From: TK10-74A sp965263065
GTDB taxonomy: Bacteria; Chloroflexota; Dehalococcoidia; Bin125
DNA: 64,000 bases
Reading direction: 5' to 3'
NCBI GenBank assembly: GCA_965263065.1
Contig: CBDHGH010000003.1
Span: forward strand, 2,542,001-2,606,000
In this document: positions 25,391-33,503 of the stretch, piece by piece
How the letters are laid out: each line of letters starts with the position of its first letter
How positions within the stretch are numbered: the first letter of the stretch is position 1
Notes under the pieces: model-generated
What the model saw: the letters and a program-made list of their open reading frames with translations, nothing else
The model's database searches: none
What the model was told of the DNA's origin: nothing
Position numbers and translations under genes: made by a program

Positions 25391-26320
25391 ATGACCACGG
25401 GAACGAGCGACGTGCTGCTGCACACGGACCTGGACCTGCCCAAGTTCCAGGGCAAAGTCCGCGATGTCTACGACCTGGGCGACCGCCTCCTCATCGTGGC
25501 GACGGACCGCGTCTCGGCGTTCGACGTCGTGCTGCCCAACGGCATCCCCGACAAGGGGCGCGTGCTCACGCAGATGTCGGCCTACTGGTTCGAGAACACC
25601 CGAAGCGTCGTGCCGAACCACATGATCCGCGTCATCGATTCCACCCACAACCCGGACCTGCCCGTCGCGCTCGGCCCGGACTTCATCGGCCGCACGATGC
25701 TGGTGCGCAAGACGGTCCCCGTGAAGTTGGAGTCCATCATCCGGGGCTACCTGTCGGGCAGCGGCTGGAAGGACTACCAGGCGAGCGGCAAGGTCTGCGG
25801 CATCCGTCTGCCGGCCGGCCTGCGCGAGTCCGACGCCCTCCCCGCCGCGATCTTCACGCCCTCCACCAAGGCCGACGAGGGCCACGACGAGAACATCTCC
25901 TACGAGCAAGCGGTCGAGATCGTCGGCGAGGAGGTCGCCAACACGGTCAAGGTGCGCTCCATGTCGCTCTACATGTACGGCCTCGAGCGGGCCCGGCAGC
26001 AGGGCTTCATCATCGCCGACACCAAGTTCGAGTTCGGCCTGCTGCGCAACGACCAGGGCGAGGAGGAAGCGATCCTGATCGACGAAGCGCTGACCCCCGA
26101 CTCCTCGCGCTTCTGGGATGTGGCGGTCTACCAGCCCGGCCGCCCCCAGCCGTCGTTCGACAAGCAGCCCCTGCGCGACTGGCTGGAGTCGACCGGCTGG
26201 GACAAGACTCCGCCCGCCCCCGCCATGCCTCCGGCGGTCGTCGCGCTGCTCCAGGAGCGCTATGCACGGGGCTTCAAGCGCCTCACGGGGCTCCAGCTCC
26301 TCCGTCCGGGGGCCGGCTGA
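25391..26320 (+). CDS. purC: Phosphoribosylaminoimidazole-succinocarboxamide synthase
   Basis: 309 residues. KFQGKVRDVYDLGDRLLIVATDRVSAFD, VRGYLSGS-type IIRGYLSGSGWKDYQ, and IIADTKFEFG followed by ILIDEALTPDSSRFW are diagnostic for SAICAR synthetase. The ATG at 25391 follows GGAGAG. PurB, which acts on its product, is encoded just upstream, and purS begins 1 nt after its stop. Confidence 0.96.
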   Translation: MTTGTSDVLLHTDLDLPKFQGKVRDVYDLGDRLLIVATDRVSAFDVVLPNGIPDKGRVLTQMSAYWFENTRSVVPNHMIRVIDSTHNPDLPVALGPDFIGRTMLVRKTVPVKLESIIRGYLSGSGWKDYQASGKVCGIRLPAGLRESDALPAAIFTPSTKADEGHDENISYEQAVEIVGEEVANTVKVRSMSLYMYGLERARQQGFIIADTKFEFGLLRNDQGEEEAILIDEALTPDSSRFWDVAVYQPGRPQPSFDKQPLRDWLESTGWDKTPPAPAMPPAVVALLQERYARGFKRLTGLQLLRPGAG

Positions 26321-26321
26321 C

Positions 26322-26582
26322 GTGCCCCGCTACAAGGCCGAGATCCACGTCACGCTCAAGCGCACCGTCAACGACCCCCAGGGCCTGACGATCAAGGGCG
26401 GCCTCCACTCGCTGGGTTACGCCGGCGTCGACGCCGTCCGCGCCGGCAAGTACATCGAGGTCTGGCTGGACGCCCCCGACGCGGCCGCCGCCGCGTCCCA
26501 GGTCGATGCGATGTGCGACCAACTCCTCGCCAACCCCGTCATCGAGGACTACCGCTTCGACGTGTCGGACGCCGCGATCTAG
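26322..26582 (+). CDS. purS: Phosphoribosylformylglycinamidine synthase subunit PurS
   Basis: 86 residues. The order YKAEIHVTLKRTVNDPQG, the hydrophobic-helix GGLHSLGYAGVDAVRAGKYIEV and CDQLLANPVIEDYRFD is that of PurS, the small subunit that bridges PurQ and PurL. It starts with GTG one base after the purC stop. purQ and purL are not found downstream in this window, so the three-part enzyme is split between loci. It is the last gene before a convergent his cluster. Confidence 0.94.
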   Translation: MPRYKAEIHVTLKRTVNDPQGLTIKGGLHSLGYAGVDAVRAGKYIEVWLDAPDAAAAASQVDAMCDQLLANPVIEDYRFDVSDAAI

Positions 26583-26597
26583 CCACCGAGTCCATAC

Positions 26598-26827
26598 TCC
26601 GCTATACTGACATCGAGACCCGCGAGTCGCGGTCTGACGGCCCCGGCAGCACGTGCACACTCGTGCACACTCGTGCACACAGGTGCACACTCATGCACAC
26701 TCCTGACCCGCTATGCACCCCAATGACCCGCTCTGACCACCCATGAAACACCAAGAACGCCAATGATCACGGGCGATCGCATCTTCCAGACCGTCCCGGC
26801 GCGGGCAAAACACGCGCAGGCGTGCAC
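26598..26827 (+). repeat. Dispersed ~230-nt element, copy A (candidate structured RNA)
   Basis: This fills most of the purS-hisB gap. In order it holds TCCGCTATACT with a -10-like TATACT at 26603-26608; a hairpin CCGC-GAGTC-GCGG at 26620-26632; five GTGCACAC-type units from 26653 to 26700; a block identical to copy B over 29 nt (26694-26722); a diverged stretch; a second hairpin GCGCG/CGCGC at 26799-26817; and a final CGTGCAC at 26821-26827. Copy B at 58855-59089 has the same parts in the same order and spacing, inverted. No coding sequence is convincing in it. Confidence 0.75.
26653..26700 (+). repeat. Five 10-bp GTGCACAC tandem units (copy A)
   Basis: Units start at 26653, 26663, 26673, 26683 and 26693, exactly 10 bp apart. 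Four read GTGCACAC and the last ATGCACAC; the two linker bases are TC, TC, AG, TC. The core GTGCAC is self-complementary, and a 10-bp period places each site on nearly the same face of the DNA. Confidence 0.9.
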
Positions 26828-26871
26828 GTGGCCCCAGATCGGTCCAATCCCAGCGCCGGAAAGGGCCGCCT

Positions 26872-27465
26872 CTAGGCCGACAACGTCCCCTTCGTGCTCG
26901 GCACGACCCCCCCTGCCTCGACCACCACCACCGCGTCGCGCAGGGCCCGGGCCGTCGCCTTGAAGGCCGCCTCCATGATGTGGTGGTCGTTCTCCCCGGC
27001 CAGCTGGCGCAGGTGCAAGGCGAAGCGCCCCTCCTGCGCGAACGACTCGAAGAAGTGCGACACCAGGGCCGTCGGCAACTCGCCCGCCATGTCGGCGCTG
27101 AAGCGCAGCCCGATGTCGGTGTATGGCCGGCCACTCAGGTCCAGCGCGGCGTGCACCAGCGCCTCGTCGAGCGGGACGCTGCGGTCCGCCATCCGCGCGA
27201 TGCCCGCCCGGTCGCCCAGCGCCTCGTTGAGCGCCTTGCCCAGCGCCAGCCCGATGTCCTCGACGGTGTGGTGGGCGTCGACGTGCAGGTCGCCGTCGGC
27301 GTGCACCGTCAGGTCAAAGCCGCCGTGCCGGGCCAGCTGCTCGATCATGTGGTCGAGCATGCCGATGCCGGTGGCGACATCGACACTGCCGCCCCCCTCC
27401 AGCCGCAGGACGACCTCGATCTTGGTTTCTTTGGTCTCGCGCCGGACCGAGGCTTCTCGCGTCAT
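26872..27465 (-). CDS. hisB: Imidazoleglycerol-phosphate dehydratase
   Basis: 197 residues, the monofunctional form. GIGMLDHMIEQLARHGGFD, the metal motif DAHHTVEDIG and the second motif GENDHHIMEAAFKA are intact. It catalyses the sixth step of histidine synthesis. The ATG at 27465 gives the usual short N-terminus before ETKETKIEV; an ATG 30 nt upstream is possible. It follows hisC and hisD on the same strand. Confidence 0.95.
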   Translation of the reverse strand: MTREASVRRETKETKIEVVLRLEGGGSVDVATGIGMLDHMIEQLARHGGFDLTVHADGDLHVDAHHTVEDIGLALGKALNEALGDRAGIARMADRSVPLDEALVHAALDLSGRPYTDIGLRFSADMAGELPTALVSHFFESFAQEGRFALHLRQLAGENDHHIMEAAFKATARALRDAVVVVEAGGVVPSTKGTLSA

Positions 27466-27519
27466 GGCTGGCTCCCGTTCCCCGACCAACTCCATCGTGG
27501 CAAGCGCGGGCGCGTGGCG

Positions 27520-28638
27520 CTAGGCGAGGCCCAGGGCCGCGCCCGCCTCGCGCAGATGCGTCATCAGGGCGTCGTGCTGGTCGGGCCGGGGGCACGAGAT
27601 GCGAACGCAGTCGCGCAGCCGCGGCGTGCCGAAGTAGCGCACGAAGACCCCCCGCGCCGCCAGCGCCGCCTGCAGGCCGGCCCCCGCATCGGGCGCCCCC
27701 CCGCCGACCGCGCAGAGCAGGAAGTTCGCCGACGACGGATACGGCGTCAGCCAGCCCAGGGCGTCGATGTCGCGGGCCAGCGACTCCCGCTCCTCCACCA
27801 CTTGGGCAGCCTGCGCCAGCAACTCCTCCTGTGCGTCGATCGCCGCGCGCATGGCGACGTCGGCGGCGAGGTTGACGTTGTAGGGCTGCTTGATGCGCAG
27901 CAGCGCGGCGGCCAAGTCGGCGTGGAACACCCCATAGCCCGCCCGCAGCCCGGCCAGGCCGGCCCACTTGCTGAACGTCCGGAAGACGATCAGGCGCGGG
28001 TGGTCGCCGAAGCGGTCCAGCGCCGACGCCCCCGCGTACTCGCCGTAGGCCTCGTCGACGGCGATGGTCGGGCCGCTGTCCAGCAGGGCCGCCAACTCGT
28101 CGTCGCCGAGCGGCGTGCCGCTGGGATTGTTGGGCGAGGCCAGGATGACCAGCGCCGTCTCGGGCCTGATCGCGGCCAGCACCGCCTCCAGGTCGATGCG
28201 GAAATCGGGCCGCCGCTCGACCTCGTCCAGCGGGACCGCGGCGACATCGCACAGGAAGCGATACATGCCGAAGGTCGGCGGACAGCTCAGGACGCGTTGC
28301 CCCGGGCCGGCCAGCGCCCGCACCGTGAGCTCGATCAGCTCGTCCGACCCGGCCCCCCCGACCACCCGCTCCGGCGTCACGCCGGCGTAGCCGGCCAGCG
28401 CCGCCCGCAGGTCGAGTTGCAGCGGGTCGGGGTAAACGGACCAGCCGTCGAAGGCGGCGATGGCGCGTTGCACGGCCGCGCTCGTGCCGAACGGGTTCTC
28501 GTTGGCGTCGAGCTTGAGCACGTCGGCCGGGTCGACCCCGGCCCGCGCCGCCATCTGATCGACGGGCGTGACGGGCTCGTAGCCGGGCAGGGCGGCCAAG
28601 TGCGGCTGCACGCGCGGTGGGTCGGATCGGCCGAACAT
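27520..28638 (-). CDS. hisC: Histidinol-phosphate aminotransferase
   Basis: 372 residues, class II PLP aminotransferase. KLDANENPFGTS, ASPNNPSGTPL and the PLP-lysine stretch FRTFSKWAGLAGLRAGYG match HisC. It transaminates imidazole-acetol phosphate. Its neighbours hisB and hisD support histidine synthesis over other substrates. It starts with ATG at 28638, about 70 nt after hisD. Confidence 0.94.
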   Translation of the reverse strand: MFGRSDPPRVQPHLAALPGYEPVTPVDQMAARAGVDPADVLKLDANENPFGTSAAVQRAIAAFDGWSVYPDPLQLDLRAALAGYAGVTPERVVGGAGSDELIELTVRALAGPGQRVLSCPPTFGMYRFLCDVAAVPLDEVERRPDFRIDLEAVLAAIRPETALVILASPNNPSGTPLGDDELAALLDSGPTIAVDEAYGEYAGASALDRFGDHPRLIVFRTFSKWAGLAGLRAGYGVFHADLAAALLRIKQPYNVNLAADVAMRAAIDAQEELLAQAAQVVEERESLARDIDALGWLTPYPSSANFLLCAVGGGAPDAGAGLQAALAARGVFVRYFGTPRLRDCVRISCPRPDQHDALMTHLREAGAALGLA

Positions 28639-28710
28639 GGGCTCATGGTGGCACGCGTCCGGGCGGCGTGGAAATCGCCCCGCTGGCGCTCGCGACGGTC
28701 TGGCCGCGCC

Positions 28711-30117
28711 TCAGCGGTCGCTGCGACGCACTTCCAGGGAGCGCGCATGGGCCTGGAGCCCCTCCGCGTGGGCGATCGTGATCGCGTCCTCGGCGACGCG
28801 CTGCAGCAGGTCGTCGCCGGCGCGGAGCACGCTCGTGACCTTGCGGAAGGCATCGACGTGCAGCGGCGACGCGTAGCGGGCGCTCCCCCCCGTCGGCATG
28901 ACGTGGGACGGCCCGGCGATGTAGTCGGCCAGCGCCTCCGGGGAGCCCTCCCCGACGAACAGCCCCCCCGCGTTGCGCACCTGGTCCACCGCCGCCCGCT
29001 CGTCGGCCACGATGAGCGCCATGTGCTCCGGCGCGTACTCATTGGCCAGCGCGATCGCGACCGCCAGATCCTCGGCCAGGATGATGCCCCCCCGATTCTC
29101 GAACGCCCGCAGCGCAATCGCGCCGCGGGGCAAGGTGGCGGCCTGCCGCGGCACGATGGCCGCCACCGCGCGGGCGACGCGCTCGCTCGACGTGATCAGG
29201 ATCGGCGCGGCGATGGTGTCGTGCTCGGCCTGGGCGAGCAGGTCGGCGGCGCAGAGTTCCGGGTTGGCGGAGTCGTCCGTCACGACGACGGTCTCCGTCG
29301 GACCGTAGAGCGCGTCGATCCCGACGTCGCCGTAGACCATGCGCTTGGCCAGCGTCACGAAGCGATTGCCAGGCCCGAAGATCTTGTCGACGGCGGACAC
29401 CGACTCGGTGCCGTAGGCGAGCGCCGCGATCGCCTGCGCCCCCCCGACCTTGTAGACGGTGGTCACGCCCGCGATCTCGGCGGCGACCAGCTTGATCGGG
29501 GCGACGGCGCCGCCTGCCTCGTCATCGCCCGGCCCCCCTGCCCCCGGCGACACCGGACTGACGATGCAGACATCCTCCACGCCGGCCACGAGGGCGGGGA
29601 TCGCCGTGTGCAGCACGGAACTGGGGTACACCACCGCCGTGCCGGGCACGTACAGCCCCACCCGTGCGATCGGCCGCACGATCTGGCCCAGGCCGTCGTG
29701 CTCGAAGGACTGCATCGCGTGTGCGAGCTGGCGCTGGTGGTAGTCGCGCACCCGCTCCGCGGCGGCCTGCAGCGCGCCGATCAGCCCGTCGTCGACCGCG
29801 GCGCGGGCGGCGGCGAACTCCGCCTCGCTCACGCGGATCGGGTCCGGCGCGAAACCGTCCAGCGCGGCGGAGATGCGTCGCAGCGCGCGGTCGCCGTCGC
29901 GGCGGACCTCGTCGATGATCCGGCGCACGGCGGCGTCCGCGGTCGTCACATCCGCGCCCGGGTAGAGCGTCGCGATCAGGTCGCGTTCGGCGTCGCTGAG
30001 CGCCCCCGCATCGACCACGCGCTTGCGGAAGATCGTGGCCCGCGCCGCAGCCGCGCCACGCACGACGGGCAGCGGCGGCGGCGGCATCCCGGCGTTGGCG
30101 GCGCTCGCGGCGCTCAC
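28711..30117 (-). CDS. hisD: Histidinol dehydrogenase
   Basis: 468 residues. VPGTAVVYPSSVLHTAIPALVAGV, KVGGAQAIAALAYGTESV, the metal-binding AEHDTIA, EYAPEHM and the catalytic-site GPSHVMPTGGSARYASPL are all in place. It oxidises histidinol to histidine with two NAD. GTG at 30117 overlaps the stop of the upstream gene (GTGA); an ATG at 30087 is the alternative. A Gly/Asp-rich insert (PGAGGPGDDEAGG) lies about residue 195. Confidence 0.95.
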   Translation of the reverse strand: MSAASAANAGMPPPPLPVVRGAAAARATIFRKRVVDAGALSDAERDLIATLYPGADVTTADAAVRRIIDEVRRDGDRALRRISAALDGFAPDPIRVSEAEFAAARAAVDDGLIGALQAAAERVRDYHQRQLAHAMQSFEHDGLGQIVRPIARVGLYVPGTAVVYPSSVLHTAIPALVAGVEDVCIVSPVSPGAGGPGDDEAGGAVAPIKLVAAEIAGVTTVYKVGGAQAIAALAYGTESVSAVDKIFGPGNRFVTLAKRMVYGDVGIDALYGPTETVVVTDDSANPELCAADLLAQAEHDTIAAPILITSSERVARAVAAIVPRQAATLPRGAIALRAFENRGGIILAEDLAVAIALANEYAPEHMALIVADERAAVDQVRNAGGLFVGEGSPEALADYIAGPSHVMPTGGSARYASPLHVDAFRKVTSVLRAGDDLLQRVAEDAITIAHAEGLQAHARSLEVRRSDR

Positions 30118-30908
30118 CCGAGGTACTCCCGCAGAGCCGCGACGGTCCGCTGCTGCGACAGCTCGAAGAAGGCCTCCACCTTGGCCGCGCCGACACTGCG
30201 CAGCGTCTCCTCCAGCAATTCGGGGATCTGCTCCACGAACGCACGGTACTCGGCGTCGGAGCCGACGCCCGCGTCCCGCAAGTGCCGGGAAGCGACCACG
30301 CTGAAGCGCTCCCAGTCCGGCGCGTGCTCCGTGAGACCGGCGGAGACATCGCGCCACCGCTCCAGCGTCGCACGGTCAAGGAAGCCGCAATCGACGTCGA
30401 GGGCGCAGCCGTACAGCGACTGCCGCAGCCCATCCATCGTCTCGGGGCTCTCGCGCTCGCGGCGGTCCATCTCGTACTGCAGGATGCGGTCCAGCAGGTT
30501 GGCGCGCCGCCCCCCACCCAGCGCGGATCGGCGGCCGAAATGAGGCCGGTAGATCTCCTCGATGTACGTCTCGTCCATCACCAGGTGGGCAATGAATCCG
30601 CCCGCCCAGGCGCGCGTCTGTGGCGCCAGGGCGCCGGCGTCGCGCAGCCGCGGGTGGGCCGCCAGGAAGCCCCCCACGCTGTCCTGGTGCTGCTCCTCGC
30701 TCAGGTCGAAGAAGTGCGTGCGCTCGCGCTCCCAGCGCGTGATCACGCGGATGTCGGGCGTCGTCGCGCCCAGCGTGAACGCGCCGACTTCCTCGGAGTT
30801 GGCGGACTCCCGCCCGGCCGGCCCCGCGGCCTCGCTGGCGGGGCCGAACAGGCCCGCCTCCTGGGCGGCGCGGCGGGCGGCGAGCATATGCGAGACCAGC
30901 GGCGGCAC
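30114..30908 (-). CDS. Zinc-dependent phospholipase C-like protein
   Basis: 264 residues, mostly helical. MPPLVSHMLAARRA, FTLGATTPDIRV, RTHFFDLSEE and WAGGFIAHLVMDETYI follow the pattern of the bacterial zinc-dependent phospholipase C-like domain (His-rich, 'lG...PDi', 'H..F', 'G...H...D'). No signal peptide is seen, so it would act inside the cell; some members of the family are not phospholipases. It overlaps hisD by 4 nt and heads the his cluster, which is unusual company. Function is not known. Confidence 0.65.
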   Translation of the reverse strand: MPPLVSHMLAARRAAQEAGLFGPASEAAGPAGRESANSEEVGAFTLGATTPDIRVITRWERERTHFFDLSEEQHQDSVGGFLAAHPRLRDAGALAPQTRAWAGGFIAHLVMDETYIEEIYRPHFGRRSALGGGRRANLLDRILQYEMDRRERESPETMDGLRQSLYGCALDVDCGFLDRATLERWRDVSAGLTEHAPDWERFSVVASRHLRDAGVGSDAEYRAFVEQIPELLEETLRSVGAAKVEAFFELSQQRTVAALREYLG

Positions 30909-31035
30909 GGCGACTCCGATGACCCACTCCCGGGATGTCGGGATGGATGCAGTCTACGAGCAGGCAGTCTATGCGTGGGGGTCTGCCGGGAGCCGCGCCC
31001 GTCTCGGCCGGCCGGGGCCGGCGCGCTCATGCCCG

Positions 31036-31041
31036 TATACT
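31036..31041 (+). promoter_or_regulatory. -10-like box placing transcription start at the nfeD-like ATG
   Basis: TATACT ends 6 nt before the ATG at 31048. With the usual 6-8 nt to the start of transcription, the message would begin at or next to the AUG, and no ribosome-binding site is present. A good -35 box is not seen. The same hexamer is the -10-like box in both copies of the dispersed element. Confidence 0.5.
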
Positions 31042-31047
31042 TGATAA

Positions 31048-32496
31048 ATGCGCAGCCACCGCGACCCCGCACCCCCCGTCGCCGCGCACAGGCGCCTGCG
31101 GACGGCGCTGTGGGGCCTGCTCGCCCTCAGCGGACTGCTGCTGCTGGCCTGCGGCGGCGACAGCGTCGCGCGCGGGGCGGTGCATGTCTCGGAACTGGAC
31201 AACGACATCGGCCCGGTGACGGCGGACTTCGTCGACCGCGCGCTGGATCGGGCCGAGGACAACGGCGCGGCCGTCTGGATCCTGGAACTCAGCACCCCCG
31301 GCGGCCAGGTCACCGCCACCGACGACATCACGGAGCGCATCATCGCGGCGCGCGTGCCGGTGGTGGTGTATGTCAGCCCGGCCGGGGCGCGAGCCGCGTC
31401 GGCGGGGACCTTCATCACGATGTCGGGACACGTGGCCGTGATGGCGCCCAGCACCCAGATCGGCGCGGCGACGCCGATCGGCGCGGGCGGAGAGGAGATC
31501 GAGGGGCCGTTGGGCGAGAAGATCATCAACGACGCCGTGGCCGGCATCCAGGGCATCGCCCGCCTGCGCCAGCGCAACGCGGAGTGGGCCGAGGCCGCCG
31601 TGCGCGAGGCCGCCTCCGTGACTGCCGAGGAGGCGGTGGCGCTTGGGGTGGTGGACTTCATCGCCCGCGATCTGAGCGAGTTGATCACGCAGCTCGACGG
31701 CCGAGCCGTTGTGCTGGACGGCTACGTCGACGACGCCGCAGCCGGACCGGAAACGACGATTCGCACGGCCGGCGCCGATGTCGTGCGCTCCGATATGAAC
31801 CTGTTCGAGGACATCCTCGACGTGATCGCGGACCCCAACATCGCCTTTCTGCTGCTGACCCTGGGCGGGCTGGCGCTGCTGATCGAGGTCATTTCACCGG
31901 GACTGGTAGGGCCGGGCGTGGTCGGCGTGATCATGCTGATCTTCGCCTTCTTCAGCCTGGACGTGCTCGACGCGAACGTGGCCGGGATCGTGCTGGTGCT
32001 GCTGGCCTTCGTCCTGATCGGGGTCGAGATCCTGGTGGCGGGGTTCGGGATCTTCGGGATCGGGGGAATCGTGTCTCTGTTCCTGGGCGGCCTGCTGCTC
32101 GTCAGCGACAGCCCTGGGGGCCCAGGCGACGTGTCGATCTGGGTGCTGGTCATCGTGGCGGCGGTGGTCGCGGCGGTCGTCCCGGTGCTCTGGTTGGTCA
32201 TCGTGCGCGACCGCAGCAAGGCGCGGAACCTGCCCACCCGGCTGGAAGGGATGGTCGGACGGACCGCCTTCGTGCATCACGCGATCGACCCCGAAGGTAC
32301 GGTGAAGGTGGCGGCCGAGCTGTGGAGCGCGCGGGCGCCGGGCGGCCCCATCGCCCAGGGCGTGCAGGTCCGCGTCATAGCGATGGACGGCCTCACCATG
32401 ATCGTCGAGCCCCTCGCGGAGGACGTTCCCGGCGAGGCGCCGCCCGGCGGCACACCCCCCTCCTCGCCGCCGCCGCCGGGACCGGCCGATTCCTAG
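31048..32496 (+). CDS. NfeD-family membrane-bound ClpP-class serine protease
   Basis: 482 residues. An N-terminal hydrophobic segment ends in LLLLACGGD, a possible lipobox with Cys35. The protease domain (about 45-240) has ILELSTPGGQV, Ser118 in ARAASAGTF as nucleophile and Lys158 in GEKIINDA as base. Residues about 250-390 hold several membrane spans (for example LLTLGGLALLIEVISPGL). The C-terminal NfeD OB-fold starts near LEGMVGRTAFV. Such proteins pair with stomatins to cleave membrane partners, but no stomatin gene is adjacent. The tail is proline-rich. Confidence 0.9.
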   Translation: MRSHRDPAPPVAAHRRLRTALWGLLALSGLLLLACGGDSVARGAVHVSELDNDIGPVTADFVDRALDRAEDNGAAVWILELSTPGGQVTATDDITERIIAARVPVVVYVSPAGARAASAGTFITMSGHVAVMAPSTQIGAATPIGAGGEEIEGPLGEKIINDAVAGIQGIARLRQRNAEWAEAAVREAASVTAEEAVALGVVDFIARDLSELITQLDGRAVVLDGYVDDAAAGPETTIRTAGADVVRSDMNLFEDILDVIADPNIAFLLLTLGGLALLIEVISPGLVGPGVVGVIMLIFAFFSLDVLDANVAGIVLVLLAFVLIGVEILVAGFGIFGIGGIVSLFLGGLLLVSDSPGGPGDVSIWVLVIVAAVVAAVVPVLWLVIVRDRSKARNLPTRLEGMVGRTAFVHHAIDPEGTVKVAAELWSARAPGGPIAQGVQVRVIAMDGLTMIVEPLAEDVPGEAPPGGTPPSSPPPPGPADS

Positions 32497-33356
32497 GCGC
32501 CCGGTATCGCCCTCCCGGCATCGCTGCCGGGCGCGGCCCTGCCGCCGAGTGGCGGCGCTGGACTCCCGCGCAGGCTGACCTCGCCGGCGTGGAAGCGACG
32601 CAGGTCGCCGCCCGGCAGCCGCACGAGCAACGCGCCGTCTTCGTCGACATCCTCCGCCGTGCCCTGGATGACGCCGCCGGGCTCTCGAACGGCGGGGCTG
32701 CCGCTCACCGTGACCGGGCGCCCGAGGAGCGCCTGCCGGGACCGCCAGCCACGGAAGATGGCTGGGTGCGCCGCGCCGTCGAAGGCCCGCTCGAACGAGG
32801 CGAAGATCGCGGCCAGCAGGGGCTCGCGCGGCAGCGGCCGCCCCTTCTCGATCGCCAGGCTCGTGGCCGGCCGGTCGAGCTGGGCGTACGCCGCAGGGTC
32901 GAAGTTCACGTTGACCCCCACTCCCACCAAGGCGAAGACGGGGCGGTCGCCGTTCCACTCGCCCTCAATCAGGATGCCGGCGAACTTCTTGCCCTTGAGC
33001 TGGAGGTCGTTGGGCCACTTGATGCGCGGGTACAGCCCAAGCGTCTGCTCGACCGCGTTGGCGATCGCCACCGGCGTGATCAACGAGAGCCGCTGCAGCT
33101 GCGCGGCAGTGGGCCGCAGCACGATCGTGAAGTACAGGTTCTGTCCGGATGGGGAGACCCAGCTGCGGCCCCGGGTGCCGCGCCCGGCGGTCTGCTCTTC
33201 CGCGAGGACCACGGCGCCATGAGCGACGCCCTCCCGCGCCAGGGCGCGAGCGTCGTCCATGGTGGAGCCGGTGCGGAGCTTGTAGACGAACTCGCGACCG
33301 AGCCAGCGCGCAGTCGAGCGCTGTTCAAGCAGCGTGCGTCGCAGTCGGCTGGACAT
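32493..33356 (-). CDS. birA: Biotin-[acetyl-CoA-carboxylase] ligase
   Basis: 287 residues, the form without the N-terminal helix-turn-helix, so not a repressor. STMDDARALA, the biotin/AMP loop EEQTAGRGTRGRSWVSP, IKWPNDLQLKGKKFAGIL and VGVGVNVNF are present, followed by a C-terminal SH3-like domain. It attaches biotin to carrier proteins such as the acetyl-CoA carboxylase BCCP; accDA is encoded further along. Its stop overlaps the stop of the NfeD-like gene (CTAG). Confidence 0.94.
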   Translation of the reverse strand: MSSRLRRTLLEQRSTARWLGREFVYKLRTGSTMDDARALAREGVAHGAVVLAEEQTAGRGTRGRSWVSPSGQNLYFTIVLRPTAAQLQRLSLITPVAIANAVEQTLGLYPRIKWPNDLQLKGKKFAGILIEGEWNGDRPVFALVGVGVNVNFDPAAYAQLDRPATSLAIEKGRPLPREPLLAAIFASFERAFDGAAHPAIFRGWRSRQALLGRPVTVSGSPAVREPGGVIQGTAEDVDEDGALLVRLPGGDLRRFHAGEVSLRGSPAPPLGGRAAPGSDAGRAIPGA

Positions 33357-33447
33357 GCAAGGAGGCTAGCGCCGGCAGGCGAGTCGTGGGCGGGGGACCG
33401 TGACCGGGCAGGCGCCGCCTGCGCGTCGCCACGGCCCCGAAAAGAAG

Positions 33448-33473
33448 AAGGCCCCCGGTGACACGGGGGCCTT
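33448..33473 (-). terminator. Intrinsic terminator after the aminotransferase and small ORF
   Basis: A perfect 10-bp stem AAGGCCCCCG/CGGGGGCCTT with a six-base loop. On the minus strand it is followed by CTTCTTTTC, so it should stop transcripts coming from the aminotransferase gene before they enter birA. Confidence 0.8.
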
Positions 33474-33503
33474 CCCATGGTTCTCAGCCCAGAGGCGATA
33501 CGG

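Noticed and set aside
26653..26700. GTGCACAC array read as a CRISPR array
   Set aside because: The period is 10 bp with two-base linkers; there are no spacers, no leader pattern and no cas genes.
26513..26746. ORFs through the GTGCACAC arrays encoding Cys/His-rich peptides
   Set aside because: The two copies do not keep one frame, stops fall in different places, and a 10-bp unit shifts frame at each repeat.
26763..26963. Plus-strand ORF in the second half of copy A with weak peptide similarity to copy B (P..TG...F, ACT.P)
   Set aside because: The similarity is expected from shared DNA ancestry; copy B closes soon after and has no start codon in the matching frame.
26980..30543. Plus-strand ORF of 1187 codons opposite hisB, hisC and hisD
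   Set aside because: Antisense shadow of three well-recognised histidine genes; its product looks like reversed codon bias and not a protein.
30282..33461. Plus-strand ORF of 1059 codons over the PLC-like, nfeD and birA genes
   Set aside because: Different frame from the NfeD gene and antisense to the others; no domain and an extreme Arg/Gly content.
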